A stretch of DNA of 64,000 nucleotides, from the NCBI GenBank assembly GCA_964637565.1, contig CAZWTY010000003.1, positions 24,770 through 88,769 of the forward strand, in the 5' to 3' direction. The notes beneath the pieces were generated by a model. That model had not been told where the DNA came from. It searched no databases and saw nothing but the letters and a program-made list of their open reading frames with translations. Made by a program: the position numbers and the translations under genes. Of the stretch, positions 61,506-64,000 are shown one piece after another. The stretch comes from DYJE01 sp964637565. Its GTDB lineage: Bacteria > Desulfobacterota > Desulfobacteria > Desulfobacterales > Desulfolunaceae. Numbering within the stretch: the stretch's first letter is position 1; each line of letters starts with the position of its first letter.

Positions 61506-62672
61506 ATGAAACTACACGAACAGCCGGTCATGCCGGAAGGATTTCAATGCGCCAGCGTCAACTGCGGACTGAAGGAAAACGGAACCGATCTTTCCCTTTT
61601 CCTGTCGGACACAGTGGCCAGCGCCGCAGCCGTATTCACCCTGAACCAGTTTCCCGGAGCCCCGGTGATCGTGGGACGTGAGATCATCAAACAGGGAAAA
61701 CTAAAAGCCATCGTGGTGAACAGCAAGGTCAGCAACGTGGGAACCGGAGCCAGCGGTATCGAAAACGCCCGGAAAATGGGACTGGCCGTGGCCAAGGAAT
61801 TCGGCATCGATGCCGGGCATGTGCTGATGAGCTCCACGGGTGTCATCGCCAAACCCCTGCCCATCGAAAAAATCGAACAGGGCATTCCCCTTCTGAAAGG
61901 CCATCTCTCCACCGATCCCCTGGTGGGAGCCCAGGGCATCATGACCACCGACACCTATGCCAAGGCCCTGTCCGTTTCCGTGGGTGAGGCCACCCTGACC
62001 ATGGTGGCCAAAGGCGCGGGGATGATCGAACCCAACATGGCCACCATGCTGGTCTACGCCTTCACCGACGCGGACATTTCCTCCGAAACCCTTTCCGCCA
62101 TGCTCCGCAAGGCGGTGGACACCTCGTTCAACATGCTGTCCGTGGACACGGACACCAGCACCTCGGACACCTGTGTGATCATGGCCAACGGCCGAAAGGG
62201 CAAGGTGGACGAGACCGCGTTTTCAGAAGCCCTGGATTTCATCAGCGTGGAGATGACCAAGAAAATCGCCCGCGACGGCGAAGGGGCCACCAAGCTTCTG
62301 CTCTGCGAAGTCGAAAAGGCATACTCCCGTGACGAAGCCCGGAAGATCGCCAAATCCCTGGTCAACTCGCCCCTGATCAAGACCATGGCCTACGGCGCCG
62401 ATCCCAACATCGGCCGGGTGCTCATGGCCGTGGGCAAATGTTTCGACTGCCATGTCCGGCCCGAGCGCCTGGAGGTGACCATCAACGGAACCCTGGTGTA
62501 CAAGGACGAGAGCCGGGTGGATTTCGACGAGCTCAAGGTGCGGAATCTCCTGAGCGGCGAAAAGGTCCACATCACGGTAAACCTCAACGAAGGAACGGAC
62601 CGCGCCCTGGCCTACGGCTGCGATCTCACCAACGGCTACATCGAGGAAAACGCGGCGTACTACTCGTCGTGA
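61506..62672 (+). CDS. argJ: Bifunctional glutamate N-acetyltransferase ArgJ
   Basis: 388 aa from ATG 61506 (AGGATAAAG upstream). It transfers acetyl from N-acetylornithine to glutamate in cyclic arginine synthesis. The self-cleavage site is in PNMATMLVYAF (Ala-Thr, giving the new N-terminal nucleophile Thr). Further signatures: VVNSKVSNVGTG, LMSSTGVIAK, DTDTSTSDTC and GADPNIGRVLMAVGK, with the terminal YIEENAAYYSS. Only 12 bases separate it from the following gene. Some ArgJ also make N-acetylglutamate from acetyl-CoA; this cannot be told here. Confidence 0.94.
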   Translation: MKLHEQPVMPEGFQCASVNCGLKENGTDLSLFLSDTVASAAAVFTLNQFPGAPVIVGREIIKQGKLKAIVVNSKVSNVGTGASGIENARKMGLAVAKEFGIDAGHVLMSSTGVIAKPLPIEKIEQGIPLLKGHLSTDPLVGAQGIMTTDTYAKALSVSVGEATLTMVAKGAGMIEPNMATMLVYAFTDADISSETLSAMLRKAVDTSFNMLSVDTDTSTSDTCVIMANGRKGKVDETAFSEALDFISVEMTKKIARDGEGATKLLLCEVEKAYSRDEARKIAKSLVNSPLIKTMAYGADPNIGRVLMAVGKCFDCHVRPERLEVTINGTLVYKDESRVDFDELKVRNLLSGEKVHITVNLNEGTDRALAYGCDLTNGYIEENAAYYSS

Positions 62673-62684
62673 CAGGATAACGAC

Positions 62685-64000
62685 GTGTTTCTTCCCTGTA
62701 CGAAAAAAGATATGGACACCCTGGGCTGGGACCGGGCCGACATCATCCTCGTGTCCGGTGACAGCTACATGGACAGCCCGTTCATGGGTATCGCCGTCAT
62801 CGGCAACGTCCTTGCCGCCCGGGGTTTCCGCGTGGCGGTCATCGCCCAGCCGGACATGGACAGTGACAGGGACATCACCCGCCTGGGAGAACCCCGGCTT
62901 TTCTGGGGGATTTCCGCCGGAGCCGTGGACTCCATGGTGGCCAATTACACGGCCACGGGAAAGCGGCGGAAAAAAGACGACTACACGCCGGGGGGCGTAA
63001 ACGACAGACGGCCCGACCGGGCCCTGATCCAGTACAGCAACCTGATCCGCCGTTATTTCAAAAACACCGCGCCCCTGGTTCTGGGCGGCGTGGAGGCCAG
63101 CCTGCGCCGTGTCAGCCATTACGATCTGTGGTCAGACTCGGTGAGGCGATCGGTGCTGTTCGACGCCAAGGCCGATTACCTGATCTACGGCATGGGGGAA
63201 AAACCGGTGGTGGAACTGGCCCTGGCCCTTGAGCACGGGAACGATCCCCGATCTGTCCGGGGACTGTGTCACATCGCCAGAGACCCGGTGGAAGGTTACC
63301 TTGAGCTTCCCTCCCACGATGAGGTCCGAAACGATGCGGGCGTTTTCTCCGCCATGTTCCGAACCTTCTACGACAACAACGATCCCCTCACGGCCAAGGG
63401 CCTGTGCCAGAAACAGGACACCCGCTGGCTGGTGTTGAACCCGCCTGCCATGCCCCTCAGCACCGGGGAACTGGACGCGGTCCACGATCTTGCCTACGAA
63501 CGGGACCTCCACCCCTTTGACCGGGCCAAAGGACCTGTGACGGCCCTCGACACCATCCGCTTTTCCATCCCCATCCACCGGGGCTGTTACGGAGAATGCC
63601 GGTTCTGCGCCATCGCCATTCACCAGGGCCGGACCGTCACCTGGCGCAGCGAAGCGTCCATAGTGAAAGAGGCCAGTGCCATGACAGCCCATCCGGCTTT
63701 CAAAGGCATCATCACCGACGCCGGGGGGCCCACGGCCAACATGTACGGGTTCGAATGCGAAAAGAAGCTGAACAAAGGGGCCTGCGTCTCGAAAAGCTGC
63801 CTGTTCCCGGACGTCTGCCCTTCCCTCAAACCGGACCACGGGCCCCTGATCCGCCTTTTGACCAAGCTCCGCCAGATTCCCGGCGTGCGCCATGTGTTCA
63901 CCGCTTCAGGGATACGCTACGATTTGATTTTCGCTGACAGGAAAAAAGGCATGGAATACCTGGAGGCCATCGCGTTCCACCACGTGAGCGGCCAGCTCAA
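62685..64000 (+). CDS. YgiQ-family radical SAM protein, C terminus beyond window
   Basis: 438 residues visible from GTG 62685 (AGGA seven bases upstream), open at the window edge. The N terminus LPCTKKDMDTLGWDRADIIL and the B12-like half (SPFMGIAVIGNVLAARGFRV, LVLGGVEASLRRVSHYDLW) match YgiQ. The radical SAM motif C301xxxC305xxC308 (GCYGECRFC) is followed by TDAGGPTANMYG. Full-length family members are about 600-700 aa, so 150-250 residues are missing. The family's activity is unknown, although its B12 and SAM domains are typical of methylthiotransferase-like enzymes. Confidence 0.93.
   Translation, partial: MFLPCTKKDMDTLGWDRADIILVSGDSYMDSPFMGIAVIGNVLAARGFRVAVIAQPDMDSDRDITRLGEPRLFWGISAGAVDSMVANYTATGKRRKKDDYTPGGVNDRRPDRALIQYSNLIRRYFKNTAPLVLGGVEASLRRVSHYDLWSDSVRRSVLFDAKADYLIYGMGEKPVVELALALEHGNDPRSVRGLCHIARDPVEGYLELPSHDEVRNDAGVFSAMFRTFYDNNDPLTAKGLCQKQDTRWLVLNPPAMPLSTGELDAVHDLAYERDLHPFDRAKGPVTALDTIRFSIPIHRGCYGECRFCAIAIHQGRTVTWRSEASIVKEASAMTAHPAFKGIITDAGGPTANMYGFECEKKLNKGACVSKSCLFPDVCPSLKPDHGPLIRLLTKLRQIPGVRHVFTASGIRYDLIFADRKKGMEYLEAIAFHHVSGQL

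Overview
The window looks like a chromosomal core region of a Gram-negative, lipid A-making bacterium. It is most likely an anaerobic member of the Desulfobacterota (former Deltaproteobacteria). This is inferred from gene content only: a bamA-ompH-lpxD-lpxA-lpxI-msbA block with the lpxI form of UDP-diacylglucosamine hydrolase, a paaK + tandem-ACT pair, a DHH-CBS-tRNA nucleotidyltransferase fusion, a bacteriohemerythrin, and coding of medium-high GC. I saw no rRNA or tRNA gene, CRISPR array, transposase or phage module. The sequence is a scaffold with two 100-N gaps. The first gap is flanked by an exact 55-bp duplication and is almost certainly an unmerged contig overlap. Removing it restores an intact ParA-like gene.

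Layout. 1-3.9 kb: partial hypothetical gene; an orphan ParA-like ATPase with a coupled 146-aa partner; divergent from these, an FGE-fold protein with an acidic repeat. 4-8.6 kb: M24 peptidase, XerD-type recombinase, and a copper ATPase with a CopZ-like domain at its C terminus. 9-13 kb: SHOCT membrane protein, galE, zinc-ribbon protein, and a cluster of membrane and secreted unknowns. 13-13.5 kb: a repeat-rich intergenic region. 13.5-18.1 kb: PHP phosphatase, an enoyl-CoA hydratase-paaK-ACT operon closed by a strong terminator, and a SprT/DUF2786 protein. 18.3-19 kb: a FitAB/VapBC toxin-antitoxin pair with a clear operator. 19-31.9 kb: one long minus-strand run from a recognisable promoter (lysS-lolE-lolD-bamA-ompH-lpxD-lpxA-lpxI-msbA-histidine phosphatase-lipoprotein hydrolase), devoted to outer-membrane building.

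32-45 kb: QueG-like Fe-S protein, GlxA-type regulator, pilC-pilS, radical SAM protein, the CCA-enzyme fusion, trpS, scpA-scpB, an Rrf2 regulator and a secreted retropepsin-like protein. 45-50.8 kb: acyl-CoA dehydrogenase with an upstream MerR regulator and a 20-bp palindromic operator, a hemerythrin lacking one iron ligand, and mpl-hemL. 50.9-56.2 kb: a divergent Tpt1/KptA-like protein, a PilZ protein, and an overlapping pair of exported unknowns, one of them a large HEAT-repeat lipoprotein. 56.6-64 kb: cupin, membrane and secreted unknowns, tandem CNNM/CorC proteins, an overlooked 57-aa zinc-ribbon ORF, argJ, and a YgiQ radical SAM gene cut by the window end.

The best candidates for something undescribed are the ParA-like/146-aa/FGE-fold neighbourhood, the HEAT-lipoprotein pair, and the Tpt1-like protein with altered catalytic motifs. 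None can be called a new system from the sequence alone.
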